21,384 nucleotides of DNA from Planctomycetota bacterium. Its GTDB lineage: Bacteria; Planctomycetota; UBA1135. This document shows, in pieces, positions 7,226 to 15,317 of this stretch. The position numbers and the translations under genes were made by a program. Numbering within the stretch: position 1 is the first letter of the stretch; each line of letters starts with the position of its first letter. The notes under the pieces were generated by a model that was not told where the DNA came from, made no database searches, and worked only from the letters and a program-made list of their open reading frames with translations. The DNA lies in NCBI GenBank assembly GCA_022447335.1, contig JAKVCF010000027.1, positions 1 through 21,384 on the forward strand, written 5' to 3'.

Positions 7226-9643
7226 ATGTGGCATGATGGTTCTGCGATGCCCTGGCTTCTCTCCATAGCGATTTCCTTTGCAGGACTGCTTGCTTTCACG
7301 CCAGTTGTAGCGGCTCAGGATCTATACGATCGGGGCACGCTACGCACTCTCGAGTTAAGTTTCGCTCAACCTGACTGGGAAGACCAGCTAAAGAATAATA
7401 AGTTGGCTGGGTTGCAGGAATACATTGCCGGTGATCTAACGGTCGATGGTATTACTTACGCCAACATCGGCGTCCGATACAAAGGAAATTCATCCTATTG
7501 GCTGCGTCAGGGGGGGCAGAAGCCACCGCTGCATATCGATATGAAGGCAATGGGGGTGGATCAGGACCTATACGGTTATCACAAGCTGATTCTGAATAAC
7601 CAATGGTCGGACTCGAGTTTGATGCGCGAGGTAATGGCTTATCGTGTTCTGAATGAGTTCACACCTTCTTCGCGGGCCAACTTCGTCAAGGTTGAGATCA
7701 ACGGGTCTAACTATGGAATCTATACCAACGTTGAGCATTTAGGCGGAAAGTTTACTAAGCGATGGTTCGGAAATGAAGACGGCTTCCGCTATAAAGCCGT
7801 CCCTCCAGATAACTGGCAAGACACGATTAATACTCCTCCTCCGCCAGGCGATCTCGCATTGCAGGATATTTCTGGATCAGTTGGTCGAGCTCGGCGCGCC
7901 TACGAGCTGAAGAATCGTGAGGGTGACCCCGAGGCTCACCTTGATATTTTGGCTGCTATCGATGTGCTGAACAATACTGCTTCAGCCGACTTGATTGACG
8001 GACTAAGTCCGCTCTTCGACACCGATGGGGCGATTTGGCATCTGGCATTGAACAATGCTTTAGCTTCGCTTGATTCCTACTATAACTCGGGGCGTAATTA
8101 CTACCTGTATCACGATTCGCATCACGATCGTATTTCAGTTCTCCCTTGGGATTACAACATGGCTTTTGGTGGCTATGGCAATACTCCAAATACTCTGTCA
8201 CCCACCAAGGGAGCTGGTGATATAGAGCGCCCACTTTTGTCGAATCTCGTGGAAGGAGGGGTGCTGCGTCAACAATATTTAGCGCACCATGCGGCAATCT
8301 CAGAGCTTGTGCTTGACCCGGCTATTTTGAGCGCTGAGATAGACGCGCTTGCAGCCTTAATAGATCTCGAGGTGCAGAACGACACAAGACTTAATTTGAG
8401 CTACTTCAATTGGCAGAACGGTTTGGGTCAGTTAAAGACCTACATTGCCAACCGACATGCTTTCCTGCGTTCGCATAGTTTGCTAGACGTTGAGCGCCCG
8501 GAGTTCAGTGCGGTGGGGAACTTCCCGCGTGATCCGGATGCTGGCGCGCCGGTTACTTTTTGGGCCGATGTCGATAATCTGAGTGATCCGGTGGAGTTCG
8601 TCACGGCTCACTACCGGGTGCGCGGGGCCTTCTTTGCGCTGGAGTTGTTCGACGACGGGCAGCACGGGGACGGATTGGCTGGCGATGGTCGCTGGGCCAA
8701 CCAAGTGCCCGGCTTTGCTTTCGGTGAGCCGATCGAGTACTACTTCTCGGCACAGGTCACGAACAGCAATGGTATGAAGTTTGAGCCGCAGCGATCTAGC
8801 TTCGAGCCTCTTAGCTTTCGGACTAGTTGGTCGGGTAGCACTAGTGATGTGGTACTTAACGAATTTGTTGCGCGCAACAACAGCGGGCCTTTCGACGAGG
8901 TTGGCCAGGCTGAGGATTGGATAGAGCTCTACAACCGTGGGGCATCTCCGGTGGACATTAGCGGCATGTATATGACCGATGACCTTGCCGATCCGACCAA
9001 GTGGGAGATTCCCGCTGGCACTATCTTGTTGCCGGGCGAGTCGCTACATATCTGGGCCGATGAGGACCTACTAGATGGACCGCATCACGCTGACTTCAAG
9101 CTTTCGACCGATGGCGAAGAGATCGCATTGATCGATGTTGACGGCGCAACGGTGCTGGATTTCTTTGTTTTTGGGCCACAGGAAGTCGACGTGGCGACTG
9201 CTCGTTTACATGATGGCGAAGACCTTTGGGTAACGACGCCCAGCACAACTCCTTTTGGCAGTAACAACCTCCTCTGTGGCTCGCGCGTCTACGACGCTTT
9301 GGATGGAGCTCGAACGCTGGCCACGATGAGCCTGATTGGTACGCCACAGCCTGGCGTGACTGTTACGGCTGAGGTCGCTGGCTTTGAGTCTGGCCAGCCG
9401 TTCGACTTCCGTATTGGTCTGCAGGCTGTAATGGCGGACGATCTCGCCTCTGGGCTGAGCCTGCTGGTCGCGAAGCCAATTCAGCAGGCGCGCCTCATTG
9501 CTGATGCTAATGGCATGCAGTCGATTCCGATCGCGGTCCCGCCACGGTCCAGCCTGATTGGACTCAGTGTTTATGTGCAAGCTGGTGTGCGAGGTACGAG
9601 TCCCGTCGCGACCAATGCGCTTGAGATTGTGATTTGCTCATGA
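7226..9643 (+). CDS. exported CotH kinase-fold protein with lamin-tail domain
   Basis: An 805-residue secreted protein. After a signal peptide (cleavage near residue 30, VVAAQD) comes a CotH domain at about 35-415, with GVRYKGNSSYW (83-92), KPPLHIDM, LNNQWSDSSLMRE, VEINGSNYGIYTNVE, and a putative catalytic pair, Asp283 in the NALASLDSYYN region and Asp309 in LPWDYNMAFGG. Characterised CotH proteins are atypical secretory kinases. Residues about 425-530 look like a beta-sandwich linker. A lamin-tail domain spans about 540-680 (VVLNEFVARN, DWIELYNRG, WEIPAGTILLPGE). The last 120 residues are unassigned. I chose ATG 7226. ATG 7247 gives a cleaner signal, and TTG 7205 is the furthest in-frame alternative. 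An AGGG lies 7 nt before 7226. Likely roles are surface attachment or modification of extracellular protein. Confidence 0.93.
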   Translation: MWHDGSAMPWLLSIAISFAGLLAFTPVVAAQDLYDRGTLRTLELSFAQPDWEDQLKNNKLAGLQEYIAGDLTVDGITYANIGVRYKGNSSYWLRQGGQKPPLHIDMKAMGVDQDLYGYHKLILNNQWSDSSLMREVMAYRVLNEFTPSSRANFVKVEINGSNYGIYTNVEHLGGKFTKRWFGNEDGFRYKAVPPDNWQDTINTPPPPGDLALQDISGSVGRARRAYELKNREGDPEAHLDILAAIDVLNNTASADLIDGLSPLFDTDGAIWHLALNNALASLDSYYNSGRNYYLYHDSHHDRISVLPWDYNMAFGGYGNTPNTLSPTKGAGDIERPLLSNLVEGGVLRQQYLAHHAAISELVLDPAILSAEIDALAALIDLEVQNDTRLNLSYFNWQNGLGQLKTYIANRHAFLRSHSLLDVERPEFSAVGNFPRDPDAGAPVTFWADVDNLSDPVEFVTAHYRVRGAFFALELFDDGQHGDGLAGDGRWANQVPGFAFGEPIEYYFSAQVTNSNGMKFEPQRSSFEPLSFRTSWSGSTSDVVLNEFVARNNSGPFDEVGQAEDWIELYNRGASPVDISGMYMTDDLADPTKWEIPAGTILLPGESLHIWADEDLLDGPHHADFKLSTDGEEIALIDVDGATVLDFFVFGPQEVDVATARLHDGEDLWVTTPSTTPFGSNNLLCGSRVYDALDGARTLATMSLIGTPQPGVTVTAEVAGFESGQPFDFRIGLQAVMADDLASGLSLLVAKPIQQARLIADANGMQSIPIAVPPRSSLIGLSVYVQAGVRGTSPVATNALEIVICS

Positions 9644-9700
9644 CCTTGAGGGGTCTTTGGCGAAACGTTGTCGTTTAGGATCGAATCACTCTCTCCCTTC

Positions 9701-12661
9701 ATGCTCGCACCTCTTTTTTCCATTGTTCTAATTGCACTTCAGCAGAGTGTGCAAGAGCCGATTTCCTTCAGGGACAAGGTGCTTCCAATCCTGTCCGATC
9801 GCTGCTTTGCCTGCCATGGGCCAGATGCAGCGGCGCGCGAGTCAAGTTTACGGTTGGATTTGCAAGAGTCAGCTTTTGCAGACATGGGTGGTTACTCCGC
9901 TATCGTTCCGGGTGACCCGGATGGGAGTGAATTGATCCTGCGCATCATGGCTGAGTTCGAGTCGGACCTGATGCCGCCTTCCGAGTCGAATCTTGCGCTG
10001 ACGACTGAGGAGATTGAGACGCTACGTCTTTGGGTAGAGCAGGGAGCGAAGTGGGAGGAACATTGGGCATTCGTTCCGCCGACGAATCCTGACTTTGCTG
10101 AGCACGCCTTCCCGGAGTGGGTGCGTGGGCCGATTGATGAATATGTGGCGGAGAAAATTGGCGAGCAGGGACTGCAACCTAACGGGGATGCTGACACGGC
10201 GAGCCTTTTGCGTCGTGTGACGTTCGATCTGACGGGGCTGCCTCCGACTCCTGAGGAGTATCGAGCAGCACTTGCCCAAGGCGAGCACTGGGACTACGAA
10301 GCTGAGGTGGATCGTTTGATGGCCTCTACCCACTATGGTGAGCGCATGGCATGGGAGTGGCTAGATGCAGCACGCTATGCCGATACTGATGGTTTCCAGG
10401 CGGATCCGACGCGTCAGATGTGGCCATGGCGGGACTGGTTAGTAGATCAGCTCAATGCGAACGTGTCTTTTGACCAAATGACACGCGAGATGCTTGCAGG
10501 TGATCTGATTGCGGGCGCAACGGATGAGCAGCGGTTAGGAAGTGGATTCAACCGCAACCATATGACTAATGGAGAGGGTGGTAGAATTTTTGAGGAGACG
10601 CGAGTTGAGAATGTATTTGATCGTGTTGAGACTACGGCCACTGTTTGGCTGGGCATGACCTTCCAATGTGCGCGCTGTCACGATCACAAGTACGACCCGA
10701 TTTCGCAGCGCGAGTACTATCAGTTCGCCGACTTTTTCAATCAGACCTCCGATACGGGGCGCGGCAGTTCGGGGCGATCTACGCCGAACATGCGCTATTT
10801 CGATGTCGAGCAGCAACGTCGTCGGCAGGCGATTGAAGTTGAGCGTGCGGATTTGGTTCACCAGCAGTCCGCCCCCCATGCCGAGTGGGATGCGGCGCAA
10901 TTGCTTTGGCAGGCTGAATGGGCCGAACGCCTAGTCGGCGAGGCGCATCTCATCCGGGCATCGAATTTTACGGGTCCGTGGTGGCGTACTCAGAAGCCCT
11001 ATGGGGGCCTTCCGCAGGAGCTATTTGCTCGGGTTGATCCGCCGGAGAAGAAAGTAGATTTGTTAGATGCTGAGCTTTGGCGCGAAGCTCGTGAACTAGA
11101 GGAAGGAAAAGTTCTTAGCCTCGGGAGTGAAATTGGAACTTACTTCTTCTATCGCGAGCTGGAGGCACCAACTGCTCGCAGTTTGCAGCTCTCGCTGGGT
11201 TCGGACGACGCGATCAAGGTGTGGCATAACGGGGTAGAGGTATTGGCGAATAATGTTGCACGCGGTGTGCAGCCCGATCAGGAAAGCGTGACTTTGCAGT
11301 TGTTGCCGGGCAAGAACGCGATCCTAATCAAGATTGTGAATACTTTCAGGGCGGCTGGGGTCTATTTCCGCCGCGTCGAAGAGTCGGTGGAAGGTCTCTC
11401 TCTCTCTCTTCTCGCTGTGCTGGCGCGTCCCAGTGAGTCATGGCTAGAAGATGAAGCCGACCGTGTGCGTCGTGCTTTCCGCAGTCAGCGGCCAGAGTGG
11501 CAGCGACTGGAGCAAAGCGTTGCCCGGATTGATGAAGAGCTGCGGGCGATGGATGCATCAGCCCCAGTCGTCCTCGTAATGGATGAGCTGCCACGTGAGC
11601 AATGGCGTGACACCCGTATCCTGAATCGGGGTGGTTATGACCAGCCGGTTGGGGATTTGCTGGAAGCCGGCGTTCCGGATTTTCTGCCGCCTCTAGTGGT
11701 TGAAGGGGATGGGCAGTCGCGACGAGCGAATCGTCTCGATCTAGCCGAATGGCTGCTTGATTCTGATCACCCGCTTACGGCGCGTGTGATTGTCAATCGC
11801 GAATGGCAGAAGTTTTTCGGACGTGGACTGGTTGCAACTCCAGAGGACTTCGGCCGACAAGGTTCGGCTCCCAGCCATCCCGAACTACTTGACTATTTAG
11901 CTACTCAGTTCGTGGCTACAGGGTGGGACCTTAAAGCTTTGCATCGCAAGATCCTGCTTAGCTCAACTTACCGCCAGAGTGTGCATTTCGATGCTGATTT
12001 AGATTCTGACGATCCGGAAAATATAGGCTTACGCCGTGCTCCGCGCCATCGTTTGCCAGCATGGATGCTACGCGATCAGGCGCTTGCTCTGGCTGGCGTG
12101 CTCAATCTTGAGCAGGGTGGGGTGGGAGTGCGTCCTTATCAGCCAGATGGTGTTTGGGCTGAAGCTACTTTCGATACGATTCGTTATATCCAAGATCAAG
12201 GCGATGCAATCTACCGGAGAAGTTTATATGTTTTTTGGCGGCGGATTGTGCAACCAACTTTTTTCTTTGATACTGGCAAGCGTCAGGTCTGCGAAGTTTC
12301 GGAGGGGCGGACGAACACCCCACTACATGCCTTAGTTACGTTGAACGAAACCGCATATGTGGAAGCGGCCCGCCTCTTCGCAGAGCGAGCTTGGAAGGAG
12401 GGTGAAGATGTTGGCGAGCGCATCGGCTGGGCGTGGTTTGCAGCGACAGGGCGATTGCCTGATGCTGCGGAGATTGAGACGCTTGTGCGGCGCTGGAAAG
12501 AAGTAAAACTTCACTATCTAGCTCAACCTGATGCAGCTGAAGCATTACTCTCGGTGGGGTCGCGTCTGCGAGACGAAAGTTTGATGGCCTCGGACCTTGC
12601 CGCTCTGACAGTGGTTTGTTCGTTAATTCTGAATTTGGATGAGGTGCTTTGCCGGGCATGA
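9701..12661 (+). CDS. PSCyt1/DUF1549/DUF1553 planctomycetal cytochrome-type protein
   Basis: A 986-residue exported protein of the planctomycetal cytochrome C / PSCyt2 / PSD1 architecture. Residues 1-18 are hydrophobic. The haem motif CFACH is at 35-39 with downstream MPP (Met91) as likely axial ligand. DUF1549 spans about 140-350 (VTFDLTGLPPTPEEY, ARYADTDG) and contains the family's second CxxCH, CARCH at 323-327. A beta-rich insert at about 475-550 (LGSDDAIKVWHNG, LLPGKNAILIKIVN) lies before DUF1553 at about 635-960 (LNRGGYDQPVG, VIVNREWQKFFGRGLV, KILLSSTYRQS). Function is unproven; it is thought to act in periplasmic catabolism with DUF1501 partners. ATG 9701 lacks basic n-region residues. 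TTG 9668 adds MSFRIESLSPF and has GAGGGG about 14 nt upstream, so it is a real alternative. The end overlaps the next gene by 4 nt (ATGA). Confidence 0.95.
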   Translation: MLAPLFSIVLIALQQSVQEPISFRDKVLPILSDRCFACHGPDAAARESSLRLDLQESAFADMGGYSAIVPGDPDGSELILRIMAEFESDLMPPSESNLALTTEEIETLRLWVEQGAKWEEHWAFVPPTNPDFAEHAFPEWVRGPIDEYVAEKIGEQGLQPNGDADTASLLRRVTFDLTGLPPTPEEYRAALAQGEHWDYEAEVDRLMASTHYGERMAWEWLDAARYADTDGFQADPTRQMWPWRDWLVDQLNANVSFDQMTREMLAGDLIAGATDEQRLGSGFNRNHMTNGEGGRIFEETRVENVFDRVETTATVWLGMTFQCARCHDHKYDPISQREYYQFADFFNQTSDTGRGSSGRSTPNMRYFDVEQQRRRQAIEVERADLVHQQSAPHAEWDAAQLLWQAEWAERLVGEAHLIRASNFTGPWWRTQKPYGGLPQELFARVDPPEKKVDLLDAELWREARELEEGKVLSLGSEIGTYFFYRELEAPTARSLQLSLGSDDAIKVWHNGVEVLANNVARGVQPDQESVTLQLLPGKNAILIKIVNTFRAAGVYFRRVEESVEGLSLSLLAVLARPSESWLEDEADRVRRAFRSQRPEWQRLEQSVARIDEELRAMDASAPVVLVMDELPREQWRDTRILNRGGYDQPVGDLLEAGVPDFLPPLVVEGDGQSRRANRLDLAEWLLDSDHPLTARVIVNREWQKFFGRGLVATPEDFGRQGSAPSHPELLDYLATQFVATGWDLKALHRKILLSSTYRQSVHFDADLDSDDPENIGLRRAPRHRLPAWMLRDQALALAGVLNLEQGGVGVRPYQPDGVWAEATFDTIRYIQDQGDAIYRRSLYVFWRRIVQPTFFFDTGKRQVCEVSEGRTNTPLHALVTLNETAYVEAARLFAERAWKEGEDVGERIGWAWFAATGRLPDAAEIETLVRRWKEVKLHYLAQPDAAEALLSVGSRLRDESLMASDLAALTVVCSLILNLDEVLCRA
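11395..11408 (+). repeat. (TC)7 dinucleotide repeat inside the DUF1549/DUF1553 gene
   Basis: Seven TC units encode alternating Leu-Ser (GLSLSLL) just after the beta-rich insert. A change of one unit would shift the frame. It may be a neutral low-complexity stretch. Confidence 0.7.
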
Positions 12662-14103
12662 CCGAACTCGATCCAATCCGTGAGGCGCAGGCCAACATCA
12701 CGCGCCGCGCTTTCTTTCACCGTTCGGCGCTTGGGATAGGTACGGCCGCATTGAGTGCAATGCTTCCCCGTGGGCTCAGCGCGCGGCAGGATCCCGGCCT
12801 TCCGCATTTCGCCCCAAAGGCGAAGCGTGTGATTTACCTCTTTCAAAACGGCGGCCCAGCCCACGTCGACCTCTTTGACTGGAAACCCAAGCTTAAGGAG
12901 CTGCACGGTAAAGAGATGCCACTCGATTCGGCTAGCGAAGCGCGTTTTAGCGCGATGCTTGACGGGCAGAATGAGCGGCTATGTATGGGTGAGTACGCCA
13001 ATTTTGCAAGGCACGGAGAGAGTGGTGCGACGGTGTCCGGGCTGATGCCCGAAATAGCCAAGATTGCCGACAAGCTGTGCTTCGTGAAGTCGATGCACAC
13101 CACGCAGGTCAACCATGCGCCTGCGATCACTTTCTTTTTGACCGGTGGAGAGCAGCCAGGACGGCCGAGTATGGGGTCCTGGCTTTCGTACGGACTTGGG
13201 CGCGACACCGACGATCTACCCACTTTCGTCGTGATGACTTCGCGTGATCAGGAGAACAGCTGTGGGCAGATCTTCTACGATTACTATTGGGGAAGTGGAT
13301 TTTTGCCGTCCGTACACCAAGGGGTAAATTTCCGCGGGCAGGGAGATCCCGTGCTTTATCTACGCGACCCCGCTGGCCTTGATCGCTCTACGCGCCGAGG
13401 CATGCTCGACGATCTTATGGCGTTGAACGAAAAGCGTGCGGCTGAAATCGGCGACCCAGAAATTCAGACGCGAATCGCGCAGTACGAAATGGCGTACCGC
13501 ATGCAGGCGTCAGTTCCCGAGGTTACCGATTTTTCGAGCGAGCCCGAACACGTGCTTGAGATGTACGGCCCAGATGTGCATCGCAAAGGGTCCTTTGCCT
13601 ACAACTGCCTGATGGCTCGCCGATTGATTGAGCGTGGCACGCGATTTGTGCAGTGCATGCATGCGGGATGGGATCAGCATCGCAACTGGAATACTCAACT
13701 TTCGATTCAGTGTCGTGATACTGACGCGCCATCTGCCGCTCTTATTAAGGACCTTGAGCAGCGAGGATTGCTTGACGACACGTTGGTGATTTGGGGCGGA
13801 GAGTTTGGGCGGACGCCCTTCTGCCAAGGTGTTTTTGGGGCAGATAACCAAGGTCGCGATCATCACCCTTATGGATTTACGATCTGGATGGCGGGTGGCG
13901 GCATCAAACCGGGCACCAGTTACGGAGCAACTGACGATTTTGGATTTCATGCCGTCGAAAACAGGGTGCATGTACATGATTTCCAGGCAACAGTTCTGCA
14001 CCTTTTGGGCATCGATCACGAGCGCTTGACCTATCGCTTTCAAGGGCGACGCTTCCGGTTGACGGATGTGCACGGTCAGGTCGTGAAGGACATTCTGGCC
14101 TGA
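12658..14103 (+). CDS. Tat-exported DUF1501 family protein
   Basis: A 481-residue DUF1501 protein. Seen: a twin-arginine motif at 15-22 (TRRAFFHR) followed by a short hydrophobic stretch, then hallmarks VIYLFQNGGPAHVDLFDWKPKL, SGLMPEIAKIADKLCFVKSMHT, QVNHAPA, NCLMARRLIERGTRFVQ, IWGGEFGRTPF and DHHPYGFTIWMAGGG. DUF1501 belongs to the alkaline-phosphatase/sulfatase-like fold group, and the conserved Asp and His residues in these motifs suggest metal binding, but the reaction is not established. The ATG overlaps the upstream stop as ATGA, and GAGGTG lies about 11 nt upstream, so translation is probably coupled. Its stop in turn overlaps the PhyH start as TGATG. Pairing with DUF1549/DUF1553 is the classic planctomycetal arrangement. 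Confidence 0.96.
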   Translation: MTELDPIREAQANITRRAFFHRSALGIGTAALSAMLPRGLSARQDPGLPHFAPKAKRVIYLFQNGGPAHVDLFDWKPKLKELHGKEMPLDSASEARFSAMLDGQNERLCMGEYANFARHGESGATVSGLMPEIAKIADKLCFVKSMHTTQVNHAPAITFFLTGGEQPGRPSMGSWLSYGLGRDTDDLPTFVVMTSRDQENSCGQIFYDYYWGSGFLPSVHQGVNFRGQGDPVLYLRDPAGLDRSTRRGMLDDLMALNEKRAAEIGDPEIQTRIAQYEMAYRMQASVPEVTDFSSEPEHVLEMYGPDVHRKGSFAYNCLMARRLIERGTRFVQCMHAGWDQHRNWNTQLSIQCRDTDAPSAALIKDLEQRGLLDDTLVIWGGEFGRTPFCQGVFGADNQGRDHHPYGFTIWMAGGGIKPGTSYGATDDFGFHAVENRVHVHDFQATVLHLLGIDHERLTYRFQGRRFRLTDVHGQVVKDILA

Positions 14104-14915
14104 TGATCGACGATCCTTATCGGCTGTTGCCTGACCAGATCGAGAGCTATCGGCGCGAAGGCTTTGTGCATTTGCCGGAGGTCTTTGATGCTGTAACGCT
14201 GTCCGCGTTAGAGCCCACACTGACCGAGCTGACTTTGGCGCACGACCCCGAGCGTGGGAAGCGCCTAGATGACAAGGATCTATATGGGCAGGCCTTTATC
14301 CAGGTAGGTAATCTGTGGGAAATGCATGCTCGGGCGCGTGCCTTTTCGTTCTCGAAACGACTGGCGCGCATTGCGGCAGAGCTGATGGGCACGCGCGGCG
14401 TACGCATGTACCACGATCAGGCGCTTTACAAGGAGGCGGGCGGCGGATTCACGCCATGGCATGTCGATCAGCAGTACTGGCCTTTCGCTTCGCCGCACTC
14501 AATTACGGCTTGGATTCCGATGCACGCGGTGCCGCGTGAGCAGGGGCCGATGGTCTTTGGGCGGCGCAGCCATTTGCGCGACATTGCACGTGATCTTGAG
14601 ATTTCGGCTGAGAGCGAGGCGATGAGCTGCGAACAGGTGCAGCAGAATGGAATCGATGCTTATGGCCAGCCTTACGCGTTGGGCGAGGTGAGCTTCCACT
14701 CGGGTTGGACCTTGCACCGCGCCGGCCCCAACGAGACCGATCGGCCGCGCAAGGTGCACACGGTGATCTATATGGATATCGATATGTGCCTGGCTGCGCC
14801 GCGCAATGCCAACCAGGAGCGCGACTGGCAGAAGTGGTCGCCGAGCACTCAGGTGGGGGAGGTTATGAACGATCCGCTGAATCCGGTCCTTTACGAGGCC
14901 CTAGCGCGGTATTGA
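14103..14915 (+). CDS. phytanoyl-CoA dioxygenase (PhyH) family Fe(II)/2-oxoglutarate oxygenase
   Basis: A 270-residue cytoplasmic oxygenase with no signal peptide. The iron triad is visible: His120 and Asp122 in TPWHVDQQYWPF, and His205 in SGWTLHRAGPNET. Arg216, eleven residues later, fits the 2-oxoglutarate carboxylate-binding residue. N-terminal FVHLPEVFD and the glycine-rich GGGFTPWH also fit the family. Members hydroxylate small molecules (phytanoyl-CoA, ectoine, quaternary amines, phosphonates, halogenation in a few). Presence of Asp122 argues for a hydroxylase rather than a halogenase. The start overlaps the DUF1501 stop by one base (TGATG), so it is almost certainly co-translated. The AAGGA site is about 12 nt upstream, rather far. 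The substrate is unknown. Confidence 0.95.
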   Translation: MIDDPYRLLPDQIESYRREGFVHLPEVFDAVTLSALEPTLTELTLAHDPERGKRLDDKDLYGQAFIQVGNLWEMHARARAFSFSKRLARIAAELMGTRGVRMYHDQALYKEAGGGFTPWHVDQQYWPFASPHSITAWIPMHAVPREQGPMVFGRRSHLRDIARDLEISAESEAMSCEQVQQNGIDAYGQPYALGEVSFHSGWTLHRAGPNETDRPRKVHTVIYMDIDMCLAAPRNANQERDWQKWSPSTQVGEVMNDPLNPVLYEALARY

Positions 14916-14967
14916 TCGGTATTGCGTTTCTGGCTGATTTATGGTGTCCTTTCCGATCTGGCGGTAG

Positions 14968-14975
14968 CCCCCCCC
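14968..14975 (+). repeat. C8 homopolymer tract upstream of the small acidic gene
   Basis: Eight consecutive C residues end 12 nt before the ATG at 14988, the same relative position as the C7 run upstream of 7226. Its role is unknown. Confidence 0.6.
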
Positions 14976-14987
14976 GTCCACAGAACA

Positions 14988-15278
14988 ATGAGCTGGGAAA
15001 GCGATTACTACGGATCGATTCAGCAGGCGCTTGAGGCCATTCTCGAGGCCCTAGAGTCGGAGTTTGGGCAGAGTGCCTTTGACGAGGCTGCCCGAGCTGT
15101 GGCAAATGAAGAGCACGAAGAGGCCCTGATCAACTTTGCGGAGGCGCTAGTCGAATACGACCGGGCTGTTGATAGAGAGCTACTTGAGTCATTGCTCGAG
15201 CGTGCCGAGGAAGCAGGGGTTGACGACTCCGACGTGGTAATCAGCTTCCGCGCTTGGGTCGAAGACCAAGCGGCCTGA
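14988..15278 (+). CDS. small acidic helical protein, possibly MafI-like immunity protein
   Basis: A 96-residue, strongly acidic, Ala/Glu/Leu-rich protein, predicted to be nearly all helical and cytoplasmic (no signal or membrane segment). The central pattern EEHEEALINFAEALVEYD, followed by a helix ending in EEAGV, is reminiscent of MafI-type immunity proteins (acidic helices with an ALE..L..L.E.D pattern). This is an impression, not an established match, and no toxin is visible in the window. An upstream non-ATG extension to 14922 would read through the poly-C leader and adds an unconvincing N-terminus, so I start at 14988. It lies 72 nt after the PhyH stop and 39 nt before the S9 peptidase, and could be in one transcript with both. 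Confidence 0.75.
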   Translation: MSWESDYYGSIQQALEAILEALESEFGQSAFDEAARAVANEEHEEALINFAEALVEYDRAVDRELLESLLERAEEAGVDDSDVVISFRAWVEDQAA

Positions 15279-15317
15279 TCCGCTGTTCGCCTGGCGGAGG
15301 GCTGGCATGATGGGTGG

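Noticed and set aside
10667..10681. Second CxxCH (CARCH) in the DUF1549 region as a second c-type haem
   Set aside because: Kept only as a family feature: DUF1549 proteins conserve this CxxCH, and whether it binds haem or a metal is not shown by the sequence.
13510..14220. 236-codon open frame on the minus strand
   Set aside because: It lies opposite the end of DUF1501 and the start of PhyH, both with clear family motifs; its translation has no domain-like pattern.
14922..14987. Possible N-terminal extension of the small acidic protein from a TTG start
   Set aside because: It would be read across the poly-C leader, has no ribosome site, and adds a segment unlike the rest of the protein.
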